Below, one piece after another: positions 9,448-17,930 of a DNA stretch of 64,000 nucleotides (positions are counted from its first letter, which is position 1; each line of letters opens with the position of its first letter). The DNA is taken from the NCBI GenBank assembly GCA_964499575.1, contig CAZCLK010000006.1:19933-83932 (forward strand), given 5' to 3'. The notes under the pieces were generated by a model. That model worked only from the letters and a program-made list of their open reading frames with translations. It was not told the DNA's origin and searched no databases. Both the position numbers and the translations under genes were made by a program. This DNA comes from JAAYCT01 sp964499575 (GTDB lineage: Bacteria; Bacillota; Clostridia; Saccharofermentanales; Saccharofermentanaceae).

Positions 9448-12400
9448 ATGTATAAAAAGGTTTCGACAGACATGAATTTCACGGCGCGCGAGATGGAAAT
9501 TCTCGAGTTCTGGAAGACCAATAATGTCCGCAACCGTTCCATCCGCGGGGAGAAGGACGCGACGCGCACATTCACATTGTACGACGGACCGCCGACCGCC
9601 AACGGGAAGCCGCATTTCGGCCACATCAAGACGCGCGTCATCAAGGACGTTATTCCGCGCTTTCACGGGATGAAGGGCGCGCGCGTCGAATTTAAGGCCG
9701 GATGGGATACCCACGGTCTTCCGGTGGAACTGGAAGTCGAGAAGATGCTCGGCATTAACGGAAAGCCGGAAATCGAGAAGTACGGAGTGGAGCCGTTCAT
9801 CAAAAAGTGCAAGGAATCGGTCTGGAAATATCTGGATGAGTGGGAGCAAATGTCGGATCGCGTCGGCTTTTGGGCGGATATGGAGCATCCGTACGTTACG
9901 TACGAGAATAATTATATCGAGTCCGAGTGGTGGGCGTTAAAGACCATGTGGGACAAGGGGATGCTCTACAAAGGGCATAAGATTGTCCCGTATTGCCCGC
10001 GCTGCGGAACGGCTCTGTCGAGCCACGAGGTCGCGCAGGGTTATCGGTTGGTCAAGGAGAACTCCGTATTTGTCCGTTTCGCGGTCAAAGATCAACCGGA
10101 CACCTATTTCGCCTCCTGGACGACGACGCCCTGGACGCTTCCTTCCAATGTCGGACTTTGCGTGAATCCGGATGAGGAATACGTCCGGATCGCGGTGCCG
10201 ACGGACACGGACGGATCGGAAAGGACGGTGCGCTATTATATGGCCGGCGTTCTTGTCCCGACGCTTTTCGAGGAGTATACGGTCGAAGAGAAGATGACCG
10301 GCTCGGAATTGGTCGGCATGCACTACGAGCCGCTTTTCCCGTACGCAAATAAGACGGTCGCGGCATCCGGAAAGGATGCGTTTCGGGTGACTTCGGACAA
10401 CTATGTCACGATGAACGACGGTACCGGTATTGTCCATATCGCGCCGGCATTCGGCGAGGATGACGCGCGCGTCGGACAAACGTATGATCTCCCTTTCGTT
10501 CAGCTCGTTCTGGAGGACGGCACGCTCCCGGAGGATACCGCGGAATTCGCAGGTATGTTTGTAAAAGACGCGGACCCGCTTCTCATAAAGAAGCTGAACG
10601 CCGAGGGCAAGATGCTTCGAAAGATGCCGTACGAGCATGATTATCCGTTCTGCTGGCGCTGTGAAACTCCTTTGATCTATTACGCAAGGACCTCCTGGTT
10701 CATCGCGATGACGAAGGTGAAGGATGCCCTGATCGAGTCGAACCGGTCGGTTTCCTGGTATCCCGAGAGCATCCGGGACGGAAGAATGGGGAATTTTCTC
10801 GAAAACGTCGTAGACTGGGGTATCTCCCGGGAGCGTTACTGGGGAACTCCTCTGCCGGTCTGGGAATGCGAGTGCGGTCATAAGCACTGCGTCGGTTCGA
10901 TCGAAGAGCTCAAGTCCGTGTCGCCGGATTGCCCGGACGACATCGAGCTGCATAAACCCTATGTCGATCGCGTCCACGTCACATGCGAGAAGTGCGGCGC
11001 CCTGATGACGCGCGTCTCCGAGGTGATCGACTGTTGGTTTGATTCCGGGGCGATGCCTTTTGCCCAGTATCACTACCCCTTTGAGAACAAGGAATTTTTC
11101 GAAAAGCATTTTCCTTCGGAATTCATATCGGAGGCGCTCGACCAGACGCGCGGATGGTTTTATTCGCTTCTGGCGATCGGCACGCAGTTGTTCGGACGTT
11201 CGCCGTTTGAAAACTGTATCGTCATGGGCCTCGTACAGGACAAAGACGGCATCAAGATGAGCAAACACAAGGGAAATGTCGTCGACCCGTGGGATATTCT
11301 GAATAAGCAGGGCGCGGACGCAGCGCGCTGGTATTTTTGCAGTTCCAGCGCGCCGTGGCTTCCGAGCCGTTTCTCGGATGCGGCCGTATCCGAGATCCAG
11401 AGAAAATTTATGGGAACGCTTTGGAATACCTACGCGTTTTATGTGATGTACGCCAACATCGACGGGTTCGACCCGACCGGTAAATCGATCGCCGATTGCG
11501 CCTTGTCGGTCATGGATCGTTGGATCCTGTCCCGGCTCAATACCCTGATCGCGCAGGTCGATGAGAAGATGACCGCATACGATATCACGGGATCCAGCCG
11601 GTTGATGGAAGATTTTGTTGACGAATTGTCCAACTGGTACGTCCGGAGAGGGCGCGACCGCTATTGGGGCAGTGTGATGACCGATGACAAACTAAGCGCG
11701 TACATGACCCTTTATACGGTCCTGGAGCAGTTTGTCCGCCTGGCCGCTCCGTTTGTTCCGTATATCACCGAGTCGATCTACCAGAATCTGGTCAGAGGGG
11801 TGAATGCGGACGCGCCGATATCGGTTCATATGTGCGATTATCCGGTCCCGGACGGATCATACGTCGATACCGAGCTCGAAAAAATGATGGAAACTGCCCA
11901 GCAAATCGTATTTATGGGGAGGGCATGCCGGAATCAGGCGGCGATCAAGAACCGACAGCCTCTTTCCCGCCTGTTCGCGGTCTCGCCCGCCGAACTGCCG
12001 GACGAGTATCTGGACATCATCCGCGACGAACTGAACGTTCGGACCGTCATTTTCCTAAAGGACGCGGCGGAACTTCTGGATTACTCGATCAAGCCTCAGT
12101 TGCGCACCCTCGGGAAGCGGATGGGCGCCAAAATGAATGCGGCGAGGGAAGTCATCTGCGCGTTGCCCGGGAAGGCAACGGTGGCTGAACTGGAATGCAA
12201 CGGTTGTGTACGTGTTACTGTGGACGGAGAGGCTTTCGAACTGGGGAAAGACGATCTTTTAATTGAGACGGTTCAGCCGGAAGGCTTGTCGACCCAGTCG
12301 GAGCGGGATTATACGGTTTCTCTGGATACGACCCTGACCGGAGAACTGATCGAGGAGGGATTTGTCCGGGAGATCGTTTCCAAGGTGCAGACACACCGGA

Positions 12401-12615
12401 AGGAATCCGGCTATGATGTGACCGACCGGATCATCCTGCACTACGGCGGGGATCGGGAGATCGCCTGTATCATCGAGAAAAACAAGGATTTTATCGCTTC
12501 CGAAGTGCTCGCGACGGAGGTTTCGGAAGGAACAGAGGGCGACAGTAAGGAATGGGATATCAACGGACTTATGTGTACGCTATCCACCATTCGACTGGAA
12601 GGAAACAACTTATGA
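9448..12615 (+). CDS. ileS: isoleucyl-tRNA synthetase, long (type 2-like) form
   Basis: Charges tRNA-Ile in the cytoplasm. The 1055-residue protein starts at ATG 9448 with AAGGAG 7 bases before it. It has the class I HIGH-type motif HFGH in PPTANGKPHFGHIKTR, an editing (CP1) domain, the KMSKHKGN loop near residue 608, and the anticodon-binding domain after it. Length above 1000 residues and the GKPHFGHIKTR context fit the type 2 (eukaryote-like) IleRS, a group often less sensitive to mupirocin; the subtype call is inference. The stop overlaps the next start (ATGA). No T-box leader is present, unlike many Firmicutes synthetase genes. Confidence 0.96.
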   Translation: MYKKVSTDMNFTAREMEILEFWKTNNVRNRSIRGEKDATRTFTLYDGPPTANGKPHFGHIKTRVIKDVIPRFHGMKGARVEFKAGWDTHGLPVELEVEKMLGINGKPEIEKYGVEPFIKKCKESVWKYLDEWEQMSDRVGFWADMEHPYVTYENNYIESEWWALKTMWDKGMLYKGHKIVPYCPRCGTALSSHEVAQGYRLVKENSVFVRFAVKDQPDTYFASWTTTPWTLPSNVGLCVNPDEEYVRIAVPTDTDGSERTVRYYMAGVLVPTLFEEYTVEEKMTGSELVGMHYEPLFPYANKTVAASGKDAFRVTSDNYVTMNDGTGIVHIAPAFGEDDARVGQTYDLPFVQLVLEDGTLPEDTAEFAGMFVKDADPLLIKKLNAEGKMLRKMPYEHDYPFCWRCETPLIYYARTSWFIAMTKVKDALIESNRSVSWYPESIRDGRMGNFLENVVDWGISRERYWGTPLPVWECECGHKHCVGSIEELKSVSPDCPDDIELHKPYVDRVHVTCEKCGALMTRVSEVIDCWFDSGAMPFAQYHYPFENKEFFEKHFPSEFISEALDQTRGWFYSLLAIGTQLFGRSPFENCIVMGLVQDKDGIKMSKHKGNVVDPWDILNKQGADAARWYFCSSSAPWLPSRFSDAAVSEIQRKFMGTLWNTYAFYVMYANIDGFDPTGKSIADCALSVMDRWILSRLNTLIAQVDEKMTAYDITGSSRLMEDFVDELSNWYVRRGRDRYWGSVMTDDKLSAYMTLYTVLEQFVRLAAPFVPYITESIYQNLVRGVNADAPISVHMCDYPVPDGSYVDTELEKMMETAQQIVFMGRACRNQAAIKNRQPLSRLFAVSPAELPDEYLDIIRDELNVRTVIFLKDAAELLDYSIKPQLRTLGKRMGAKMNAAREVICALPGKATVAELECNGCVRVTVDGEAFELGKDDLLIETVQPEGLSTQSERDYTVSLDTTLTGELIEEGFVREIVSKVQTHRKESGYDVTDRIILHYGGDREIACIIEKNKDFIASEVLATEVSEGTEGDSKEWDINGLMCTLSTIRLEGNNL

Positions 12616-13361
12616 TCAGTATGCTTCTGGATAGCAACATGTCCTTTAAAGAAAAGCTTATTTTTGGCGGGATGATTCTCATTGTCCTGATTTATTCGTT
12701 GTCGATTCACGAGTTCATGCACGGTTATTCGGCGTTCCTTCTCGGAGACGACACCGCAAAGCTTAAGGGACGTCTGACGATGAATCCCATGGCACATCTG
12801 GATCCGTTCGGCGCGCTGATGTTTCTGCTGATCGGATTCGGTTGGGCGAAGCCGATCCCGGTTGATTACCATAAATTGACCCGGTTAAAAAGTCGCGGTA
12901 CCATGGTGCGGATCGTCAGTGTAGCCGGCGTAACGGCAAACTTCGTATCGGCGTGGGTCGCCTATTTTCTTTTTTCGATGGTGAATCTGATTGCCGAGAA
13001 CACCTCGTGGATCCGGGGCGGATCGGAGGGCGCTATTTTCGTCTATGCGCTCATCGTTCAGTTCCTCCAGCTCTTTGTCCGTTTCAATCTTCTGCTGATG
13101 GCCTTCAATCTCCTGCCGTTCCCGCCGCTCGACGGATATCACATACTGGAAACACTCATTCCGTCCAGATTCAGAGCCGGATTTTACAAATATGAACCCT
13201 ATTTCCGTTTCGGACTGATGGCATTGGTCATGTTCGGGATGTTTTCCGGTGTCAGTCCGCTTTTTTGGCTTGTGGAAAAGATTCAACTGCCGTTTCGCTT
13301 CATCATTCAAACTCCGTTGGACATATTGGCTCCGCTGAATAAGATTTATCAAATGAACTGA
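12612..13361 (+). CDS. site-2 protease family membrane metalloprotease (M50B)
   Basis: Integral membrane protein of 249 residues with the zinc motif HEFMH at about residue 35 inside the first hydrophobic region and the second metal motif NLLPFPPLDGYH at about 168. These are the hallmarks of the short M50B proteases (YwhC-type) without a PDZ domain. The ATG overlaps the ileS stop codon by the ATGA arrangement, with GGAAGG upstream. The physiological substrate is unknown. A position between ileS, trpS and scpAB is common for this family in Firmicutes. Confidence 0.87.
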   Translation: MISMLLDSNMSFKEKLIFGGMILIVLIYSLSIHEFMHGYSAFLLGDDTAKLKGRLTMNPMAHLDPFGALMFLLIGFGWAKPIPVDYHKLTRLKSRGTMVRIVSVAGVTANFVSAWVAYFLFSMVNLIAENTSWIRGGSEGAIFVYALIVQFLQLFVRFNLLLMAFNLLPFPPLDGYHILETLIPSRFRAGFYKYEPYFRFGLMALVMFGMFSGVSPLFWLVEKIQLPFRFIIQTPLDILAPLNKIYQMN

Positions 13362-13405
13362 TTACGCATCGCTTCTCCGGCGCACGCCGGGGCTCGGAGG
13401 TATTT

Positions 13406-14395
13406 ATGAAGAAAAAAGTCGTTCTGTCCGGTTCCCGGCCTACCGGAAATATCCATCTCGGAAATTATTTCGGAGCGTTGGAGAATTGGGTGCGTCTGCA
13501 GGATGATTACGATTGCCATTTCTTTATCGCGGACTGGCATGCGTTGACGACCGGATACGATGATACGAAGTCCCTTTATAAGAACACGGTGAGCCTGATG
13601 GCGGACTTTCTTGCAAGCGGTCTGGACCCCGATAAATCGACGCTTTTCCTTCAGTCTCTCATTACGACACATGCGGAACTGTACCTGCTTTTGGGCATGA
13701 ACACGCCGCTGTCCTGGCTCGAACGCTGCCCGACGTATAAGGATATGATGGCAAATATGAGCGAAAAGGACATCGCGACGCATGGGTTTTTAGGGTATCC
13801 GGTGCTTCAGGCCGCCGACATTCTGATGTACAAGGCAGATTTGGTGCCGGTCGGGGAGGATCAGATTCCGCATCTTGAGATGTCCCGCGAGATCGCTCGG
13901 AGGTTCAATTTTCTCTACGAAAAGGACGTTTTCCCCGAACCCCAGCCGTTGCTGACAAAGTCCAAGGTTCTGCCCGGAATCGACGGCCGTAAAATGAGCA
14001 AGAGTTACGGGAATACCATTGCACTTGCCGACACTCCGGAAGAGGTTCGAAAAAAGGTCATGAACATGATCACGGATCCCGCGCGCATACGTAAGGACGA
14101 CCCCGGGCATCCGGAGGTCTGTACCGTGTGCGCCTTCCACAAGGTCTTCAGCGAGGACGAGGTCGGCGATATTGAAGAGCAATGCAGAAAAGGCCAAATC
14201 GGATGTGTCGCATGTAAAAGGAAACTGCAGGAGAAAATGGAGCGTTTCCATACGCCGATTTTTGAGAAAAGACAGGAACTTCTCGAAAATGAGCCGGTGC
14301 TTCTGGATATCATCCGGGATGGTTCGCGGCGCGCGAAGGCGAAGGCCGATCAAACCATGGAAGAGGTGCGCAGAGCCGTTCGCATCGGCATTTGA
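13406..14395 (+). CDS. trpS: tryptophanyl-tRNA synthetase
   Basis: Class Ic synthetase of 329 residues that charges tRNA-Trp. The first motif is HLGN in SGSRPTGNIHLGNYFGAL and the second is KMSKS in GRKMSKSYGNTI. GGAGG precedes the ATG by 6 bases. Just before it is a small hairpin (CCGGC / GCCGG, 13377-13390) without a T tract, which is unlikely to terminate. No T-box is visible. Length and motifs are typical of bacterial TrpRS. Confidence 0.96.
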   Translation: MKKKVVLSGSRPTGNIHLGNYFGALENWVRLQDDYDCHFFIADWHALTTGYDDTKSLYKNTVSLMADFLASGLDPDKSTLFLQSLITTHAELYLLLGMNTPLSWLERCPTYKDMMANMSEKDIATHGFLGYPVLQAADILMYKADLVPVGEDQIPHLEMSREIARRFNFLYEKDVFPEPQPLLTKSKVLPGIDGRKMSKSYGNTIALADTPEEVRKKVMNMITDPARIRKDDPGHPEVCTVCAFHKVFSEDEVGDIEEQCRKGQIGCVACKRKLQEKMERFHTPIFEKRQELLENEPVLLDIIRDGSRRAKAKADQTMEEVRRAVRIGI

Positions 14396-14430
14396 GCACG
14401 TAACAGCGCTTTTCGAAAGGAGTTATGGCC

Positions 14431-15252
14431 ATGCCCTCCCATCGGGTCCCCGATTTGAAGATCGACCGGTTCGAAGGTCCGTTGGATCTCCTTTTCCATC
14501 TGATCGAAAAGAACGATATCGACATCTATGATATTCCGATCGCGGAGATCACCGATCAGTATATGTCCTTCTTTCAAGGCATGAGCGCTCCCGACATGGA
14601 GGTTGCCTCCGAGTTTTTGGTCATGGCGGCAACCCTTATTCAAATCAAATCCAAAATGATGTTGCCCGGCATACGTTCGGGGCTCTCCGCCGAAGACGGC
14701 GAGGATCCCCGGGAAGAACTGGTTATCCGCCTTCTTCAATACAGAAGATGTAAAATTCTCGCGCAAGACTTGCGCGGACGGTACGCCTTTTATTCCGGCA
14801 GTTCAACACGCTTGCCGACTTTGCCCAAGACGTTCGGCATCACCGTTCAAAGCGTCCCTCAGGAATTCGAGCCGGATTGCTTCAACCGCGCGATCACAGG
14901 GGTGTGTGCAAGAAACGAGATGCGGTTCGCGGATTTATCCTCAAAAATCACTCATCTTCTAAAACGTGAAAAAGTCTCAATACGTGATAAAATGATAGCC
15001 GTATGGCAAAAACTTACGCAGAGGGGAAGAATCTTTTTTCATGAGATTTTTCCTGCCTCCGAGACCGGGAAGGATGAGCAGGTCGCCGGATTCATGGCGG
15101 TTTTGGAACTGCTACGGAGCAATCGGATTTCCGCGGATCAGGAGAAGCCTTTTGACGTGATTCTTCTGTCCAGAAAAGAGGAGCGTACCCGTAAGGAAAG
15201 CCGCATGTATATGAAAGAACCGCATCATGTCCGCAAGGAGAATCAGGCATGA
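14431..15252 (+). CDS. scpA: segregation and condensation protein A
   Basis: Kleisin subunit of the SMC-ScpAB chromosome condensation complex. The N terminus has the family signature FEGPLDLLFHLIEKNDIDIY, which binds the SMC neck, and the C terminus has a winged-helix region. ATG at 14431 is preferred because AAAGGAG lies 8 bases away; ATG at 14425 would leave only 2 bases. The stop overlaps the scpB start (ATGA), so the two subunits are translationally coupled. Length (273 residues) is typical. Confidence 0.93.
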   Translation: MPSHRVPDLKIDRFEGPLDLLFHLIEKNDIDIYDIPIAEITDQYMSFFQGMSAPDMEVASEFLVMAATLIQIKSKMMLPGIRSGLSAEDGEDPREELVIRLLQYRRCKILAQDLRGRYAFYSGSSTRLPTLPKTFGITVQSVPQEFEPDCFNRAITGVCARNEMRFADLSSKITHLLKREKVSIRDKMIAVWQKLTQRGRIFFHEIFPASETGKDEQVAGFMAVLELLRSNRISADQEKPFDVILLSRKEERTRKESRMYMKEPHHVRKENQA

Positions 15253-15917
15253 CAGAAACTCCGACCGATGTTTTCGTACTTCCCCGGGACGAACTGCCGG
15301 CCGCTTTGGAGGCGGTGCTGTTTGCGTCGGGTGATCCCGTTTCGCTGGAACGGATCTGCGAAATTACGGGGGCGGAGAAAGAAACAGCGGTAAAAGCACT
15401 GCAAAAACTTACGGATCGCTACCATGAGGATCCGCGTTCGGGACTTTCGGTTCGTCGACTCGAAAATGACTATGTCCTTTGCACAAAGCCGGAGATGAAA
15501 CCGATACTCGAGCGCTTTTTCAAACCGAGGAGCCGCCCTCCGATGTCTCAGGCTACCTATGAAACGCTTGCGGTCATCGCTTATAATCAGCCGGTGACAC
15601 GGGCCCAGGTCGAATCGGTCCGCGGTGTAAGCAGTGACAGTATCATCGCAAGGCTGTTGGAACGCGGATGGATTCAGGAATGCGGGACACTCGACGCACC
15701 GGGTCGGCCGGTGTTGTTCGAGACTACCCAGCAATTCCTGATGGAGTTCGGGATCGAGTCCGTCGCGGAAATGCCCGCGATGGATTTGATGATGTACAGT
15801 ACGATCCGGGATTTGGAAAAGTCTCTGGAAGAAGCGGCGGGCGCACGGGACAACCGTCAGGTATCCATCGATCATTTACCGGCGGATCCGGATTTCCCCG
15901 ATATGGGGCAGTTGTGA
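15249..15917 (+). CDS. scpB: segregation and condensation protein B
   Basis: Partner of ScpA, 222 residues with two winged-helix domains. Recognisable blocks include LEAVLFASGDPVSLERI near the N terminus and ETLAVIAYNQPVTRAQVE in the second domain. AAGGAG lies 8 bases upstream of the ATG inside scpA. The C terminus carries the usual acidic, poorly conserved tail. It acts with SMC in chromosome organisation. Confidence 0.92.
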   Translation: MTETPTDVFVLPRDELPAALEAVLFASGDPVSLERICEITGAEKETAVKALQKLTDRYHEDPRSGLSVRRLENDYVLCTKPEMKPILERFFKPRSRPPMSQATYETLAVIAYNQPVTRAQVESVRGVSSDSIIARLLERGWIQECGTLDAPGRPVLFETTQQFLMEFGIESVAEMPAMDLMMYSTIRDLEKSLEEAAGARDNRQVSIDHLPADPDFPDMGQL

Positions 15918-15973
15918 TTTGGGATATATGCGGCTTTTACAGCCGGTGACATATACAAGAAAGAGGTGTTTAA

Positions 15974-17464
15974 ATGGGTTCTTTGGAAAAAATGGCTGCT
16001 TTTAAGGAAGAGTACGCCAAGAATGCGGCGGGACTGCGGCGCGAACGGATCGGCGACCGAAGATTGGCGGAGCTTTTCGATCCGGACAGTTTCGTATGTT
16101 TGGACAGCAAGGTTGTTTCCAGACCTTTTTCGGATGCTTTTGACCGTCCTCCGGTCGAGGGCGACGGTGTAACGGTCGGTTACGGCACGATTGACGGAAG
16201 ATTGATCTTTGCGGCATCACAGGATCCGGAAGTGTACGGCGGTTCCATGGGTCGGGCACACTCGATGAAAATCGTCAAAGCGATCCAAATGGCCGTCGAT
16301 TCGAATGCTCCGTTTATCGCGCTGTTCAGTTCCGGCGGCGCAAGAGTGGAAGAGGGCATAATCGCTCTCGAAGGCCTCGGCGCGGTCTTGGCCGCCCTGT
16401 CGGATGCCAAAGGTGCGATCCCTTTGTTGACTGCTGTCATGGGTCCTTGTCCGGGAGGGCTCGCAATCGCGGCGGCCAAGTCGGATTTTATATTCATGGT
16501 CAACAAAATGTCGGGGCTTTTTGTCAACAGTCCCTCTCTTTCGGTTATATCCGATGCCCAGTCTGTTTCCCCGGAGGATATCGGGACCGCGGACATGCAT
16601 AAGAAGACCGGCTTGGCGAATTTTATCGTCGACTCGGAAGCGGAATGCTTCGTGAAGATCCGGGAGCTTCTGACGTATATTCCGCTGGTTTCGGATACCG
16701 GCGCGTGCGCTTACCGTGCGGAAGTACCGAAAGACGATCCGAACCGTACCTCGGACATTCTGGATACCATGGCGACGGAATCGGATATACGCCCGGTTTC
16801 TGCGGTGAAGGTGTTTACGGAGATTGCGGACAATAACAAAATTTTGATCATCGGGAAAGATTATGCTCCGGATATGACCGTCGCGCTGGGGCGCATGGAC
16901 GGATTGACCGTCGGGTTCATCGGTAATGAAGCGCAGAGAATGTCGCCTCACGGCATTCGAAAAGCATCAAAATTCGCCCGCTTCTGCGACAACTTCATGA
17001 TCCCGATCGTTACGCTTACCAATTCCGAAGGATTTGAGCTTGGTTATAACACGGAAATATCGGGGATCCTTGAAGAAGCTTCGGATCTGATCGACGCTTT
17101 TGCGTCTTCCGACGTGCCTCGGGTAGCCATCCTTGCCGGTAAAGCGATCGGCACCGCGTATCTTTGCATGAACAGTAAAATGATCGGCGCCGACAGCGTT
17201 TTCGCCTGGCCGACATCGGAGGTCTCCATCCTTTCCGCCGATACGGCAGCACACATTCTGTACCGCGATAAGATTGCCGGCAGTGAGGATCCGATCCAAG
17301 CCAGAGCACAGCTTGTTGAAGAATATAAGAACCAAATTGCGGATGCGAAGGTCGCAGCGTCCGCAGGTCAGGTCGATGAACTGATTGCTCCGTCGGCAAC
17401 AAGGCCGCGTGTGATCAGCGCATTGGACATATTGCTTTGCGCCTACCCGCTCACAGAAGCATAA
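15974..17464 (+). CDS. carboxyltransferase (12S / MmdA-like) subunit
   Basis: Carboxyl transferase of the acyl-CoA carboxylase beta/MmdA family, 496 residues, with two crotonase-fold halves. Visible blocks are the first oxyanion-hole region (FSSGGARVEEGI and GPCPGGLAIAAAKSDF) and the second-half block (AGKAIGTAYLCM). The second half lacks the canonical GxxPG-type GFLPG loop of propionyl-CoA carboxylases and has TNSEGFELGYNTE instead, so it is a divergent member. It is followed by a biotin carrier and a 5S/OadA-like subunit, matching the three-part composition of methylmalonyl-CoA:pyruvate transcarboxylase. The acyl-CoA substrate is not certain. Confidence 0.82.
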   Translation: MGSLEKMAAFKEEYAKNAAGLRRERIGDRRLAELFDPDSFVCLDSKVVSRPFSDAFDRPPVEGDGVTVGYGTIDGRLIFAASQDPEVYGGSMGRAHSMKIVKAIQMAVDSNAPFIALFSSGGARVEEGIIALEGLGAVLAALSDAKGAIPLLTAVMGPCPGGLAIAAAKSDFIFMVNKMSGLFVNSPSLSVISDAQSVSPEDIGTADMHKKTGLANFIVDSEAECFVKIRELLTYIPLVSDTGACAYRAEVPKDDPNRTSDILDTMATESDIRPVSAVKVFTEIADNNKILIIGKDYAPDMTVALGRMDGLTVGFIGNEAQRMSPHGIRKASKFARFCDNFMIPIVTLTNSEGFELGYNTEISGILEEASDLIDAFASSDVPRVAILAGKAIGTAYLCMNSKMIGADSVFAWPTSEVSILSADTAAHILYRDKIAGSEDPIQARAQLVEEYKNQIADAKVAASAGQVDELIAPSATRPRVISALDILLCAYPLTEA

Positions 17465-17488
17465 TGAGAAATTACGGAGGATAACACA

Positions 17489-17908
17489 ATGAAGAAGTAC
17501 AGAATCACGGTAGACGGAAAGTCGTACGAAGTCGATGTTGAGGAGATGGGTCATGGGATCGCTGTGCCTTTGAGTTCAGTAACGGCACAACCGGCAACCG
17601 CTCCCGCACCCGCAGCACCCACGGCACCGGTCGCGCCGGCCGCACCGGCCGCAGAGCCGCCGAAGGCCGTCGTTGCTTCGGCCGCTTCCGTCCAGGGCGA
17701 AAAACTCCCGGCTCCGATGCCCGGAACGATCTTGTCGGTATCGGTTTCCGCCGGACAGGCCGTTAAAAAGGGAGAGGTTCTCCTGGTCCTGGAAGCAATG
17801 AAAATGGAAAACGAAATTGTAGCGCATAAGGACGGCGTGATCAGCGGTGTATTTGTTCAGAAGGGCTCGACCGTCAACGCGGGCGAACCTTTGGTTGCAT
17901 TCGCATAA
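17489..17908 (+). CDS. biotin carboxyl carrier protein (1.3S-like)
   Basis: Biotinyl carrier of 139 residues. A short N-terminal region (1-25) is followed by an Ala/Pro-rich flexible linker (about 32-60) and a biotinyl domain (about 70-139) with the EAMKMENEI motif; K105 is the residue expected to be biotinylated. GGAGG precedes the ATG. Size and linker match the OadG/BCCP-type and 1.3S transcarboxylase carriers. It would shuttle the carboxyl group between the products of the two flanking genes. Confidence 0.92.
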   Translation: MKKYRITVDGKSYEVDVEEMGHGIAVPLSSVTAQPATAPAPAAPTAPVAPAAPAAEPPKAVVASAASVQGEKLPAPMPGTILSVSVSAGQAVKKGEVLLVLEAMKMENEIVAHKDGVISGVFVQKGSTVNAGEPLVAFA

Positions 17909-17930
17909 ACGCCGGGGAGAGGAAGAAATA

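Noticed and set aside
9937..11268. Minus-strand open frame of 443 codons inside ileS
   Set aside because: It is fully antisense to a clear ileS with intact motifs, and its translation is rich in Arg/His with no recognisable domain. It is a shadow frame produced by codon bias.
15918..15973. Terminator between scpB and the carboxyltransferase gene
   Set aside because: There is a small CGGCT/AGCCG hairpin at 15931-15945, but it has no T tract and only five base pairs.
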